Shown: one piece after another, positions 52,249-60,885 of the stretch
How positions within the stretch are numbered: position 1 is the stretch's first letter
How the letters are laid out: every line of letters begins with the position of its first letter
The notes under the pieces: generated by a model
What the model was told of the DNA's origin: nothing
Databases searched by the model: none
What the model saw: only the letters and a program-made list of their open reading frames with translations
From: PALSA-1353 sp036267155
GTDB taxonomy: Bacteria > Planctomycetota > Phycisphaerae > Tepidisphaerales > Tepidisphaeraceae
DNA length: 64,000 nucleotides
Reading direction: 5' to 3'
Assembly: GCA_036267155.1 (NCBI GenBank)
Contig: DATAWP010000001.1
Coordinates: forward strand, 7,930-71,929
Made by a program: the position numbers and the translations under genes

Positions 52249-53202
52249 ATGGAGTATCAGGTCGAACAACCCGAGCAGGTTCTCTCCTGGCTGGGCTCAC
52301 TCGCGGATGCTACGCGGCTGCGCCTGCTGCGTTTACTGGAGCGCCAGGAGCTGGGCGTGGCTGAACTTTGCGACATTTTGCAGCTTCCCCAATCCACCGT
52401 CAGCCGGCACCTGAAAGTTCTCGGTGACCTTGGCTGGGTCGGCAGTCGAAAAGAGGGAACCGCTCATTTTTATCGGACGATTCTGGATGAGCTGGACCCA
52501 GCCGCCCGTCGGCTCTGGCTTGTGTCGCGCGAGCAGACCGACCGCTGGGCAACCGTCGCGCAGGACCAGCTTCGCCTTCAGCGCCTGCTCCAGCAGCGGT
52601 CTGACAGCCAATCGTTCTTCGCCGGTGCGGCCGGCAAATGGGACACCCTCCGCAGCCAACTCTATGGCGATCGTTTTTCCGCCTCCGCGTGCTTCGGACT
52701 GCTGCCGGATGGTTGGGTGGTCGCGGACCTCGGCTGCGGCACCGGCCAGATCGCCGCCGATCTTGCTCCATTCGTCCATCGGGTCATCGGCATCGACAAT
52801 TCCGCGGCCATGCTCAAAGCCGCCCGCCGCCGGGTTGCGAATCTATCCAACGTCGAACTCCGCCGCGGCGAGTTGGTCTCCGTCCCCATTGACGACAATT
52901 CTTGCGATGCCGCTCTGATCGTCCTGGCATTGACCTATATCGTCGACCCCGCTGCCGCCATTCGGGAAGCCTCGCGCACTCTCAAGCCCGGCGGTAGAGT
53001 GGTCATCATCGATCTGCTTCCCCACGATCGCGACGACTTCCGGCGACAAATGAATCAGAACTGGCCCGGGTTCGATCTCGATTTGATTCGCCGCTGGCTC
53101 ACCGATGCCCATTTGGACTCGGCCGTCTTCCGCCCGCTTGCACCGGAGTCGAATGTGAAGGGGCCGGCACTGTTTCTTGCCTGCGGGGTTAAAAATGCAT
53201 AG
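52249..53202 (+). CDS. ArsR-family regulator fused to a SAM-dependent methyltransferase
   Basis: The 317-residue protein has an ArsR winged helix (about 8-95; LADATRLRLLRLLERQELGVAELCDILQLPQSTVSRHLKVLGDLGWV) and a class I methyltransferase domain (about 140-315) with the SAM motif VADLGCGTGQIA and ALIVLALTYIVDP. The metal-binding cysteines of ArsR/SmtB sensors are not seen. ArsR-type SahR proteins control the SAM cycle in proteobacteria, and here the next gene is S-adenosylhomocysteinase, so sensing of SAM/SAH by the methyltransferase domain is an attractive inference. The ATG at 52249 is the first that gives the family start; the ribosome-binding site is weak. A 37-bp-arm inverted repeat separates it from ahcY. 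Confidence 0.85.
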   Translation: MEYQVEQPEQVLSWLGSLADATRLRLLRLLERQELGVAELCDILQLPQSTVSRHLKVLGDLGWVGSRKEGTAHFYRTILDELDPAARRLWLVSREQTDRWATVAQDQLRLQRLLQQRSDSQSFFAGAAGKWDTLRSQLYGDRFSASACFGLLPDGWVVADLGCGTGQIAADLAPFVHRVIGIDNSAAMLKAARRRVANLSNVELRRGELVSVPIDDNSCDAALIVLALTYIVDPAAAIREASRTLKPGGRVVIIDLLPHDRDDFRRQMNQNWPGFDLDLIRRWLTDAHLDSAVFRPLAPESNVKGPALFLACGVKNA

Positions 53203-53217
53203 CACCAACGTAAACCA

Positions 53218-53332
53218 GAAATCCGAATGACGAATCAAATTTGAAATCCGAATGTTCGAAACGAAAACAAAAGATCGACTGCTTCGTCATTCGGTCATTC
53301 GGATTTCGAATTTGATTCGTCATTCGGATTTC
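53218..53332. repeat. Large inverted repeat upstream of ahcY
   Basis: The 37-base arm 53218-53254 is complementary to 53296-53332 with a single mismatch, which would be a G-U or A-C pair in RNA. The arms are built from repeated 'ATTCGGATTT' and 'ATTCGTC' units, and the 41-base spacer contains more of the same (CTTCGTCATTCGGT). It lies 15 bases after the ArsR fusion stop and 39 bases before the ahcY start. It may be a REP/MITE-like element or a strong transcript hairpin; no T-run follows. Confidence 0.9.
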
Positions 53333-53371
53333 GGATTTCCTTTTCAAACTTCGATAAACAAGGAGACAACC

Positions 53372-54853
53372 ATGACGCGTGTAATGTCCGCTCCCTCAAA
53401 GTCCCCAAAAAACACAGGATTGTTCGAATTCAAAGTCGCTGATCTTTCGCTGGCCGATTGGGGCCGCAAGGAGATCATGCTGGCCGAGCAGGAAATGCCC
53501 GGCCTGATGGCGGTGCGGGAAGAATACGCCGCCAAGCAGCCCCTCAAGGGCCTGCGCATCATGGGCTCGCTGCACATGACGATTCAGACGGCAGTGCTGA
53601 TCGAAACCCTCAGCGCCCTGGGGGCCGATGTCCGCTGGTGCTCGTGCAACATCTTCAGCACGCAGGACCATGCCGCGGCAGCCGTTGCCGTCGGCCCCAA
53701 GGGCACCGTGCAGAATCCCAAGGGCATTCCCGTTTTCGCCTGGAAGGGAGAGAATCTTGAGCAGTATTGGTGGTGCACCGAACGTGCTCTGGATTTCGGC
53801 GACGGCGGCGGTCCGAATCAGATCGTCGACGATGGCGGCGATGCCACGCTGCTGATCCACAAGGGATACGAATATGAAACCGCCGGGAAAATCCCCTCGC
53901 CCGATTCCACGGACAACGAGGAATTCAAGGAAATTTTGAAACTTCTGGCCAAGTGTCGCGCACAAAATCCTCGGCGCTGGCACAAGGTCGCCGCCGAGAT
54001 GCGTGGCGTTTCGGAGGAAACCACCACGGGCGTTCACCGTCTCTACGACATGCAAAAAGCCGGGACGCTGCTCTTCCCGGCCATTAACGTCAACGACAGC
54101 GTCACCAAGAGCAAATTTGATAACCTCTACGGCTGTCGCCATTCATTGGTCGACGGCCTGATGCGCGCGACCGATGTCATGCTCAGCGGAAAAGTGGCGG
54201 TCGTATGCGGTTACGGCGACGTCGGAAAAGGCTGCGCCCAATCCCTCCGCGGCCAGGGCGCTCGCGTGATCGTGACGGAAATCGATCCCATCTGCGCCCT
54301 GCAGGCTTCCATGGAAGGATTCCAGGTCCTGCCGGTCGAGGAAACGCTGCCGTATGCCGACATCTTCATCACGGCCACGGGCAATCATCACATCATCACC
54401 GCTGGACACATGTCCAAAATGAAGGACAAAGCGATCGTCGGCAACATTGGTCACTTTGACAACGAGATCGACATGGCCGGCCTGAAGAAGACCAAAGGCA
54501 TCAAGAAGATCAACATCAAGCCGCAGTATGACATGTGGACATTCACGGATGGCCACAGCGTATTGATTCTGGCCGAAGGCCGGCTGCTCAACCTCGGCTG
54601 CGCCACGGGCCACCCCAGTTTTGTGATGAGCAACAGTTTTACCAACCAAACGATCGCCCAGATCGAGTTAGCCACGAACACGTCCAAGTACGAAAAAAAG
54701 GTTTACGTGCTTCCAAAGCATTTGGACGAGAAAGTCGCCAGGCTGCATCTGGCCAAGATCGGCGCGAAGCTGACGAAGCTGACGAAGGACCAGGCCGATT
54801 ACATCGGTGTGCCGGTGGACGGGCCGTATAAGAGCGAGCATTATCGGTATTGA
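53372..54853 (+). CDS. ahcY: S-adenosylhomocysteinase
   Basis: The 493-residue enzyme hydrolyses S-adenosylhomocysteine to adenosine and homocysteine, removing the inhibitor of methyltransferases. Signature segments: GSLHMTIQTAVLIETL, NIFSTQDHAAAA, the NAD-binding VVCGYGDVGKGCAQSLRGQGA, TGNHHIITAGHMSKMKDKAIVGNIGHFDNEID and the C-terminal YIGVPVDGPYKSEHYRY that completes the neighbouring NAD site. ATG 53372 has AAGGAGA nine bases upstream. Upstream lies an ArsR-methyltransferase fusion, downstream an O-methyltransferase, so the group concerns methyl metabolism. I looked for an SAH riboswitch in front and did not see one. Confidence 0.97.
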   Translation: MTRVMSAPSKSPKNTGLFEFKVADLSLADWGRKEIMLAEQEMPGLMAVREEYAAKQPLKGLRIMGSLHMTIQTAVLIETLSALGADVRWCSCNIFSTQDHAAAAVAVGPKGTVQNPKGIPVFAWKGENLEQYWWCTERALDFGDGGGPNQIVDDGGDATLLIHKGYEYETAGKIPSPDSTDNEEFKEILKLLAKCRAQNPRRWHKVAAEMRGVSEETTTGVHRLYDMQKAGTLLFPAINVNDSVTKSKFDNLYGCRHSLVDGLMRATDVMLSGKVAVVCGYGDVGKGCAQSLRGQGARVIVTEIDPICALQASMEGFQVLPVEETLPYADIFITATGNHHIITAGHMSKMKDKAIVGNIGHFDNEIDMAGLKKTKGIKKINIKPQYDMWTFTDGHSVLILAEGRLLNLGCATGHPSFVMSNSFTNQTIAQIELATNTSKYEKKVYVLPKHLDEKVARLHLAKIGAKLTKLTKDQADYIGVPVDGPYKSEHYRY

Positions 54854-54923
54854 CGCGACATTCCGTCGCGCTCCCCATGATCTCGGTGCCGTGGGAGGGC
54901 AACGTTTTCGATTCTCGCAAAAG

Positions 54924-54945
54924 CCGCAGGATAGCCATCCTGCGG
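54924..54945. other. Small intergenic hairpin
   Basis: CCGCAGGAT pairs with ATCCTGCGG across AGCC, 71 bases after the ahcY stop. No T-run follows, so it is not a clear terminator; it may be a short repeat element or an mRNA-stabilising hairpin. Confidence 0.6.
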
Positions 54946-54992
54946 GCTCCGAATGGTGTACTGCACGGGAATATGTGCTAAGGAGATCGACC

Positions 54993-56018
54993 ATGGCAAA
55001 ACCAAATGCTTCCAAAACGGCCGTCACGCCCCAGCGACTTTTCGAACTCAGTTGGGGATTCGTTCCCACCCTCATGCTCCAGGCCGCGATTGAAAATCGC
55101 GTTTTTGACGCACTGGACGGCGGCCCCAAAAATATCGACCAGCTTGCCACGGCCACTGGAGCGTCCAAGCGCGGATTGCGGGCACTGGTCAACGCGCTGG
55201 TGGGTTTCGGGATTATTCATCGCCGGAAAGATCGCTTCACCCTCGCCCCGGACACCGCCGCTTTCATGGTTTCCACCAAGCCCGGGTTTCTGGGCGGAAT
55301 CGTCCATCACATGACCGGCCAACTGCTCGACAATTTCCGCCATCTCCCCGAAATCGTCCGCACCGGAAAGCCCGCCACTCCCGTTAACCAACAGAAGAAG
55401 GGGTCTGAATTCTTCAGCAAATTCGTCGAGAGTCTTTTCAATCTCAGTTATCCAGTCGCCTGCGCCCTGGCCGATCACCTGGCTCCGAAACTTCCAAAAA
55501 ACGGAAGGGTGAACATTCTGGACATCGCGGCCGGGTCGGGTGTCTGGGGGTTCGGCGTGGCGCAGAGATTTCCGCAATCGCAGATCACCGCCGTCGATTG
55601 GCCGGCCGTTCTCCCCGTCACCCGTCGCATCGCCAAGCGGCAAAAACTCGCCGATCGCCTCCGCACTATCGAAGGGGACATCCTGCAAGCCGATTACGGC
55701 AACGGATTTCACGTCGCCACGCTCGGCGCCATTCTTCACAGCGAGGGCGAAGCGCGATCCCGAAAGCTGCTGAAGAAAGTTTTCGACGCATTGGCTCCCG
55801 GCGGCGTGATCGCCATCGCCGAATTCGTTCCGAACGAAGACCGCACCGGCCCGCCGTATCCGCTGCTGTTCGCGGTCAACATGCTCGTCCACACCGATGA
55901 AGGCGACACGTTCACGTTCAAGGAAATGACCGGCTGGCTCAAACAGGCCGGTTTCCAGAAGATTCGGCAAGTCAAGGTTCCGGCGCCGTTCCCGCTGCTG
56001 GTCGCCAGCAAGCCGTAA
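54993..56018 (+). CDS. SAM-dependent O-methyltransferase (plant COMT-like, family 2)
   Basis: The 341-residue protein has an N-terminal winged-helix dimerisation domain (about 15-90; LMLQAAIENRVFDALDGGPKNIDQLATATGASKRGLRALVNALVGFGII) and a class I methyltransferase domain (about 165-335) with the SAM motif ILDIAAGSGVWGFGVAQ and GDILQADYGNGFHVATLGAILHSEGE. This arrangement is that of family 2 O-methyltransferases acting on small hydroxylated compounds; the typical catalytic His may be the one in ILHSEG. ATG 54993 has AAGGAGATCG nine bases upstream. It lies downstream of ahcY on the same strand, 139 bases away, and would produce the SAH that AhcY removes. Substrate unknown. Confidence 0.85.
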   Translation: MAKPNASKTAVTPQRLFELSWGFVPTLMLQAAIENRVFDALDGGPKNIDQLATATGASKRGLRALVNALVGFGIIHRRKDRFTLAPDTAAFMVSTKPGFLGGIVHHMTGQLLDNFRHLPEIVRTGKPATPVNQQKKGSEFFSKFVESLFNLSYPVACALADHLAPKLPKNGRVNILDIAAGSGVWGFGVAQRFPQSQITAVDWPAVLPVTRRIAKRQKLADRLRTIEGDILQADYGNGFHVATLGAILHSEGEARSRKLLKKVFDALAPGGVIAIAEFVPNEDRTGPPYPLLFAVNMLVHTDEGDTFTFKEMTGWLKQAGFQKIRQVKVPAPFPLLVASKP

Positions 56019-56159
56019 CGAGGTAGATCAGGCGGTGGATTCATGAGAGGCGATGCTGGGCGCCGCTGCTAATTTGGCGAAGCGGAACTCCACTCTGGCC
56101 CGATATTTTAAACCTGCGGATTTGCGCGCTCCTTGGCCGCGAACCGCTTTCCCTGTACA

Positions 56160-56690
56160 ATGAATTATATGGGAGCCCATACATTCGACCACGATTCCCG
56201 GGTCGTGCTGGACTGCATTCGCCGGATCGTCCGCGCCCTGCGGCTATTCGACCGCGAGGCCGAGAAGCGCGTCGGGCTCAGCGGCGCCCAGGTTTTCGTG
56301 CTGGAAAAACTCAGTGACGGCGGGGGGGCGTCCATCAACGAACTGGCCGATCGAACCCACACGCACCAAAGCTCCGTCTCGGTCGTCGTTCACAAACTGG
56401 TTGATCGCAAACTGGTTCGCCGGTCCCCTTCGGCGAAGGACGCCCGGCGCGTTGAACAAACGCTGACCGACCGCGGCCGCCGGCTGCTCCGCTCAGCCCC
56501 GCCAGCAGCGCAGGGACGGCTCATCGCGTCGCTGGACGCGCTGTCCAGACCGCGCCGACGCCTGCTGGGTCAGTTGTTGACGGAACTGATCAGCCAAACC
56601 GGAATCGAACGGCATCCGCCGACTTTATTTTTTGAGGACCATGGCTCGCGGTCTCGCCGCGGGCGTTCCAGGAATCGTTCCAAACCATGA
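56160..56690 (+). CDS. MarR-family transcription regulator
   Basis: The 176-residue protein has the MarR winged helix: VFVLEKLSDGGGASINELADRTHTHQSSVSVVVHKLVDRKLVRRSPSAKDARRVEQTLTDRGRRLL, including the wing DxR (KDARR). Such dimers bind palindromes and usually respond to small phenolic or oxidising molecules. Start may be ATG 56160 or 56169; neither has a strong site. Its stop overlaps the ClC start by four bases (ATGA), so the two are one operon and the regulator probably controls the channel. The C-terminal tail (SRSRRGRSRNRSKP) is very basic and atypical for the family. Confidence 0.88.
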   Translation: MNYMGAHTFDHDSRVVLDCIRRIVRALRLFDREAEKRVGLSGAQVFVLEKLSDGGGASINELADRTHTHQSSVSVVVHKLVDRKLVRRSPSAKDARRVEQTLTDRGRRLLRSAPPAAQGRLIASLDALSRPRRRLLGQLLTELISQTGIERHPPTLFFEDHGSRSRRGRSRNRSKP

Positions 56691-58576
56691 GCGGCGTTAA
56701 CCATCCCGAGTATCATGTTCAGAAAGCCAGCACCACCGACGCTCTGCCAATGGCGCCGTCGCTGGGTCCAGCTCTTCAGGCGGCCCAGGTGCCGTTCCAC
56801 ACTTCCCTGGTGGACCGGCGGGTGTTGTACATTTCGCTGCTCAGCGCGCTGCTCGGCATCATCTCCGCATTCGTCGCCAAGGCGCTCGTTCTTCTGATCG
56901 GCCTGATCACCGGGGTCTGTTTTTTCGGTCATTGGAAGCCGGTGCTGACCGCCCCGGTCGGCAGTCCGCTGGGCTGGTGGATCGTGCTCATTCCCGTGGC
57001 GGGGGGGATCGTCGTGGGGCTGATGGCCCGCTACGGCTCGACCGGCATCCGCGGCCACGGAATCCCCGAGGCGATGGAGAGCGTCCTACTCAACCAAAGC
57101 CGCGTGCCGGCCCGGCTCACATTTCTCAAGCCGCTCTCGGCCGCCATCGCCATCGGCACCGGCGGCCCGTTCGGGGCCGAAGGCCCCATCATCGCCACCG
57201 GCGGCGCGGTCGGTTCGCTGATGGGCCAGTTGCTCAGCACCACGGCCATCGAGCGTAAAACGCTTCTCGCCGCCGGCGCCGCCGCGGGGATGGCCGCCAT
57301 CTTCGGCACGCCCGTCGCCGCCGTCCTCCTGGTCGTCGAGCTGCTCCTGTTCGAATTCCGGCCCCGATCTTTCATCCCCGTCGCCATCGCCAGCACCGTC
57401 GCCGCCGCCGCTCGCTTCGCCGTCCATTTGCCGTATCCCATCTTCCAAATGCCCAAGCTCACCCAACCGTCGCTGGGTGCCATGGCCGTGTATCTCATCA
57501 TCGGTTCAATCGTCGGCTTCGCGTCGGTGTGGGTCACCCGCGCCGTCTATGCCGTGGAAGATCTCTTCGCGGAACTCCCCATCCACTGGATGTGGTGGCC
57601 CGCCATCGGCGCGATTCCGGTCGGCGTCATCGGCTATTTCCAGCCCCGCACTCTCGGAGTCGGTTACGAAAACATCACCGATATCCTGTTTTCCCACATG
57701 GCCCTCTGGACAGTCGTATCGTTGTGTGCGCTCAAATTCATTTCGTGGTGCATCGCGCTGGGAAGCGGAACCTCCGGCGGCACGCTGGCGCCGCTGTTCA
57801 CCATCGGCGGGGGCGTGGGGTTCGCGCTGGGCAGGGCCTGCATCCACGTTTTCCCAGCCGCCGGAGTCGACATTTCGATCGCCGCCCTTATCGGCATGGC
57901 CGCCATGTTCGGCGGCGCTTCCCGCACGCTGCTTGCTTCCGCCGTGTTCGCCTACGAAACCACCTTGCAACCCGCCTGCCTGCTTCCGCTGCTCGGTGGG
58001 TGCACGACCGCCTATTTCGTCTCGTGCCTGCTCATGCGCAACACCATCATGACCGAAAAAATCGCCCGTCGCGGCGTGGAAGTCCCGTCGGAATATATTT
58101 CCGATATGCTGGCCTTTCTCAAAATCTCCCAGATCGCTGCTCGCAAGCTCATCACGATTCCGGCCGAGGATACGATCGAGTCCATTCGACAGCGTCTGGC
58201 CGCGCGCGAGCCGGGCTTTACCCATCAGGGCTATCCGATTATCGATCCCGCCGGAGCGGTCGTGGGCGTGCTGACGCTCCGCGACCTGCACGATCCGCAC
58301 GCCACCAATGGGCACGTGTACGTCCGCGAGCTGATTCGCCGCTCGCCCATCACCATTTTCCCCGATGCCTCCCTTCGCGATGCCGCCAACGAAATGATTC
58401 GCAACGACGTTGGCCGCCTGGTTGTCGTGGAACGCGGCGATTCCCGCAAAGCGATCGGCATCGTGACGCGCAGCGATCTTCTGCGTGCCCAGCGCAGCGG
58501 GCTCGACGATATGATTCTCGCCGAGCCTGACATTCCGTGGCGCCGGGGTCGCAACAAAACCAGAATGCCGGATTGA
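56687..58576 (+). CDS. ClC-family chloride channel/antiporter with CBS domains
   Basis: The 629-residue membrane protein has the ClC motifs STGIRGHGIPE (region of GSGIP), GTGGPFGAEGPIIATGG (GREGP region) and GSGTSGGTLAPLFTIGG (GxFxP region), and about 11 hydrophobic helices in residues 40-450. The C-terminal part (about 475-600) forms a pair of CBS domains (ISQIAARKLITIPAEDTIESIRQRL ... VRELIRRSPITIFPDASLRDAANEMIRNDVGRLVVVE), which bind adenine nucleotides and gate the protein. The glutamate of GAEGP matches the gating Glu of the family. The typical GSGIP serine-proline becomes GHGIP, so anion selectivity may differ. Translationally coupled to the MarR gene. Confidence 0.9.
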   Translation: MSGVNHPEYHVQKASTTDALPMAPSLGPALQAAQVPFHTSLVDRRVLYISLLSALLGIISAFVAKALVLLIGLITGVCFFGHWKPVLTAPVGSPLGWWIVLIPVAGGIVVGLMARYGSTGIRGHGIPEAMESVLLNQSRVPARLTFLKPLSAAIAIGTGGPFGAEGPIIATGGAVGSLMGQLLSTTAIERKTLLAAGAAAGMAAIFGTPVAAVLLVVELLLFEFRPRSFIPVAIASTVAAAARFAVHLPYPIFQMPKLTQPSLGAMAVYLIIGSIVGFASVWVTRAVYAVEDLFAELPIHWMWWPAIGAIPVGVIGYFQPRTLGVGYENITDILFSHMALWTVVSLCALKFISWCIALGSGTSGGTLAPLFTIGGGVGFALGRACIHVFPAAGVDISIAALIGMAAMFGGASRTLLASAVFAYETTLQPACLLPLLGGCTTAYFVSCLLMRNTIMTEKIARRGVEVPSEYISDMLAFLKISQIAARKLITIPAEDTIESIRQRLAAREPGFTHQGYPIIDPAGAVVGVLTLRDLHDPHATNGHVYVRELIRRSPITIFPDASLRDAANEMIRNDVGRLVVVERGDSRKAIGIVTRSDLLRAQRSGLDDMILAEPDIPWRRGRNKTRMPD

Positions 58577-58655
58577 ATCTTGCTTTAGCGGGCAGGCTCT
58601 AGTTTCCGCGGCCTCGCGCCCCTACAATGAGCTTTGCCTCGAAAAAGGAGTAAGC

Positions 58656-59387
58656 ATGAGCATGTGGGGTTCACAAGGTTTCGGTCGTCCGCATCCGCTG
58701 GATGATTTTGCCGTCGGCACGCGCGACAGCGCGGTCATCCGTTTTTTCAATGCGGTTTATGCGTGGATGGCGGTGGGGCTGGCTGTCACCGCCGGCGTCG
58801 CGTGGGCGGTCTCGACGCACTACGCTCTGCTCAAGCAAGTGAATTCCCCCGGTGCGCTCATCGGCATCTTCGTTGCCGAAATCATTCTCGTGATCGTCAT
58901 TTCCAGCGCCATCCGCCGGCTCAACGCCGCGGCCGCCACTGCGCTGTTCGTGCTTTATGCCGCTTTGAATGGCCTTCTGCTCTCCAGCATATTTCTCTTC
59001 TACACTCTGACCAGCATTACCGGAGCATTCGGGGCCTGCGCCGCGATGTTTGCCGTGATGAGCCTCTACGGCATGTTCACCAAGACCGACCTTACGAGAT
59101 TGGGCAAAATCCTGTTCATGGCCCTGATCGGCCTGATCATTGCAACCGTGATCAATATTTTCGTCGCCAACAGCGCGTTTTACTGGATCGTTTCCTACGC
59201 GGGCGTCATCATTTTCGCCGGCCTGACGGCATACGATACGCAGCGGTTACAGACGATGGCGGTTCAGACCCAGGGCGACCCGGCACTGGCCGCACGCCTC
59301 TCCGTCAATGGTGCGCTGGTCCTGTATCTGGATTTCATCAACATGTTCTTGTTTCTGCTGCGGATTATGGGCAACCGCCGGCAATAA
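58656..59387 (+). CDS. Bax inhibitor-1/YccA family membrane protein
   Basis: The 243-residue protein has seven hydrophobic helices (about 28-50, 65-88, 95-118, 125-145, 150-172, 177-197, 215-238), the usual Bax inhibitor-1 layout. Its N-terminus (FAVGTRDSAVIRFFNAVYAWMAVGLAVTAG) and the segment IIFAGLTAYDTQRLQ match the YccA/YbhL group, in which the Asp in AYDTQ is part of the pH-sensing pair. Members are pH-gated calcium leak channels or modulators of the FtsH protease. ATG 58656 has AAGGAG four bases upstream. It stands alone, convergent with alanine racemase. Confidence 0.9.
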   Translation: MSMWGSQGFGRPHPLDDFAVGTRDSAVIRFFNAVYAWMAVGLAVTAGVAWAVSTHYALLKQVNSPGALIGIFVAEIILVIVISSAIRRLNAAAATALFVLYAALNGLLLSSIFLFYTLTSITGAFGACAAMFAVMSLYGMFTKTDLTRLGKILFMALIGLIIATVINIFVANSAFYWIVSYAGVIIFAGLTAYDTQRLQTMAVQTQGDPALAARLSVNGALVLYLDFINMFLFLLRIMGNRRQ

Positions 59388-59400
59388 GCTCGGCAATTGG

Positions 59401-59421
59401 CCTCCGGTGATTCACCGGGGG
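59401..59421. repeat. Short palindrome between convergent genes
   Basis: CCGGTGA (59404-59410) and TCACCGG (59412-59418) pair around a single T, extended by further GC pairs to 59401/59421. It lies between the stops of the Bax inhibitor gene (59387) and alr (59422). It shares GGTGATTCACCGG-like sequence and a following GGGCTAA with the repeat at 15992-16020, so both may belong to a genome-wide repeat family. It might also act as a bidirectional transcription barrier. Confidence 0.55.
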
Positions 59422-60657
59422 CTAAATGGATTTGTCCGGGGTCTCGGATTCTCCCTGCATCGCTTCGGCAGGTTCACGCCGCTCGAATTCCTCCACCGCC
59501 ACGCGTCTCACGCGGGTGCCGATTCGACAGAAAATCTCGTAAGGAATCGTCCCGGCCAGTTCGGCCATCCGATATGCGCTGGCGGGCGACACCGGATCGC
59601 TGTCCATCACGGTCACTTCGTCCCCGACCGTTGCCAGCGGAGCATTGGCCAGATCGATGACCGTCAAATCCATGCTGACCCGGCCGACCACCGGCGCCGG
59701 CTGGCCGGCGGCCATCATGACTCCGCGATTTGAGAGCACGCGGGGATATCCATCGGCATATCCGATCGGAATCAGGCCCAATCTGGTCGGGCGTAGAGAT
59801 GTCCAGGTTTGCCCATAACCCACGCCGCTGCCGACCGGCACGTCGCGGATCGCAATCAGCGGAGCCGTCCACCGCATCGCCGGACGCAGTTTTCGATCCA
59901 CGCTTGGCCGGCACATGGGATCGATCCCATAAATGCTGATGCCGGGCCGGACCATATCCAGATGCGAATTGGGCTGAAAGAAAATCCCGCCGGAATTTGC
60001 CGCACTTAGATACGGCCGCGACGACTTGCCCGCCCCCAGATTCGCCGTCGCGCCGACAAATCGCGAGAGCTGCTCCGAATTAAACGGATTCCCCGGCTCG
60101 TCGGCGGATGCGAAATGCGTCGCCACGCCCAATAGCCGCAGGGCCGGCAAAGAAGTGATCTTGTCGAGCAGGCGATCGAATTCCTCCAGATCGACGCCCG
60201 CGCGATTCAGCCCGGTATTGACCATGATCTGCACGTTGGCCCGCTGCCCGCGCGTTTCCGCAATCCGTGCTAAATCCTGCGCGGCCGCCGGCGAGGTGAG
60301 CGTCAGCACCCATCCGTGCTGCGTTGCCGCCTCGAGCCGTGATCGCTGTGTTCCCAGATACGCGTTCTCCACCGGGCGCAGGACGAATATCGGCAAGTCG
60401 CACGACATCAGCGCCGCCGCCTCGTCGATGTCCGCCACCGCCAGGGAGTCCACCATCGGCGGCTCCGCATCATTGCTCGAAAAATTGCACAACGTATCGA
60501 CGACGATGTCGGCATCGTGGCCGTACGCATCCGCCTTCACGACGGCGCAGATTTTCACCGCCGGGTCGATGGCCTGACGGATCAACCCAACATTATGGAG
60601 AATCGCCGCGCGGGAGATCAGACATCGCGGCTCGCCGAGGGAATGCTTCGCGTCCAT
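59422..60657 (-). CDS. alr: Alanine racemase
   Basis: The 411-residue PLP enzyme interconverts L- and D-alanine for peptidoglycan synthesis. The PLP lysine is in ICAVVKADAYGHD near residue 40, and the C-terminal catalytic tyrosine in GSGVGYGQTW; RVSMDLTVIDL and PYEIFCRIGTRVRRV are further family segments. ATG 60657 (MDAKHSLGEP) gives the usual N-terminus; an upstream in-frame ATG (60714) adds 19 residues. The protein is slightly longer than most (insertion NFSSNDAEPPM near residue 65). Its presence is of interest because planctomycetes were long thought to lack peptidoglycan. Confidence 0.95.
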   Translation of the reverse strand: MDAKHSLGEPRCLISRAAILHNVGLIRQAIDPAVKICAVVKADAYGHDADIVVDTLCNFSSNDAEPPMVDSLAVADIDEAAALMSCDLPIFVLRPVENAYLGTQRSRLEAATQHGWVLTLTSPAAAQDLARIAETRGQRANVQIMVNTGLNRAGVDLEEFDRLLDKITSLPALRLLGVATHFASADEPGNPFNSEQLSRFVGATANLGAGKSSRPYLSAANSGGIFFQPNSHLDMVRPGISIYGIDPMCRPSVDRKLRPAMRWTAPLIAIRDVPVGSGVGYGQTWTSLRPTRLGLIPIGYADGYPRVLSNRGVMMAAGQPAPVVGRVSMDLTVIDLANAPLATVGDEVTVMDSDPVSPASAYRMAELAGTIPYEIFCRIGTRVRRVAVEEFERREPAEAMQGESETPDKSI

Positions 60658-60733
60658 GCGAATAACCGAAAGTAAGCGCCGGCTCCGTCCGGCTGCGAAA
60701 TTCAATCGTATCATTTGCGGCGAAAAATGAAAT

Positions 60734-60768
60734 GGCCGGTGCGATTGGGGCCGGTGCGATTGGGGCCG
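60734..60768. repeat. 15-bp direct repeat
   Basis: GGCCGGTGCGATTGG occurs twice in direct tandem (60734-60748 and 60749-60763), followed by a partial third unit. It lies in the 228-base gap between alr and the GH10 gene. No function is evident. Confidence 0.7.
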
Positions 60769-60885
60769 TCACGAAAACTGTACCTGACAAAAGTGCTGAT
60801 GTATTGCCCGCTGCGCCGATGGCGCCACGCACGCTCGTTTGCCCAACAATGCTTCAATTCGCCCAATTGCTGCGCGAACCCACCT

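Noticed and set aside
53203..53371. SAH riboswitch in front of ahcY
   Set aside because: The segment is occupied by an inverted repeat of ATTCGG-type units, and I could not find the conserved SAH riboswitch core. A covariance-model scan would settle it.
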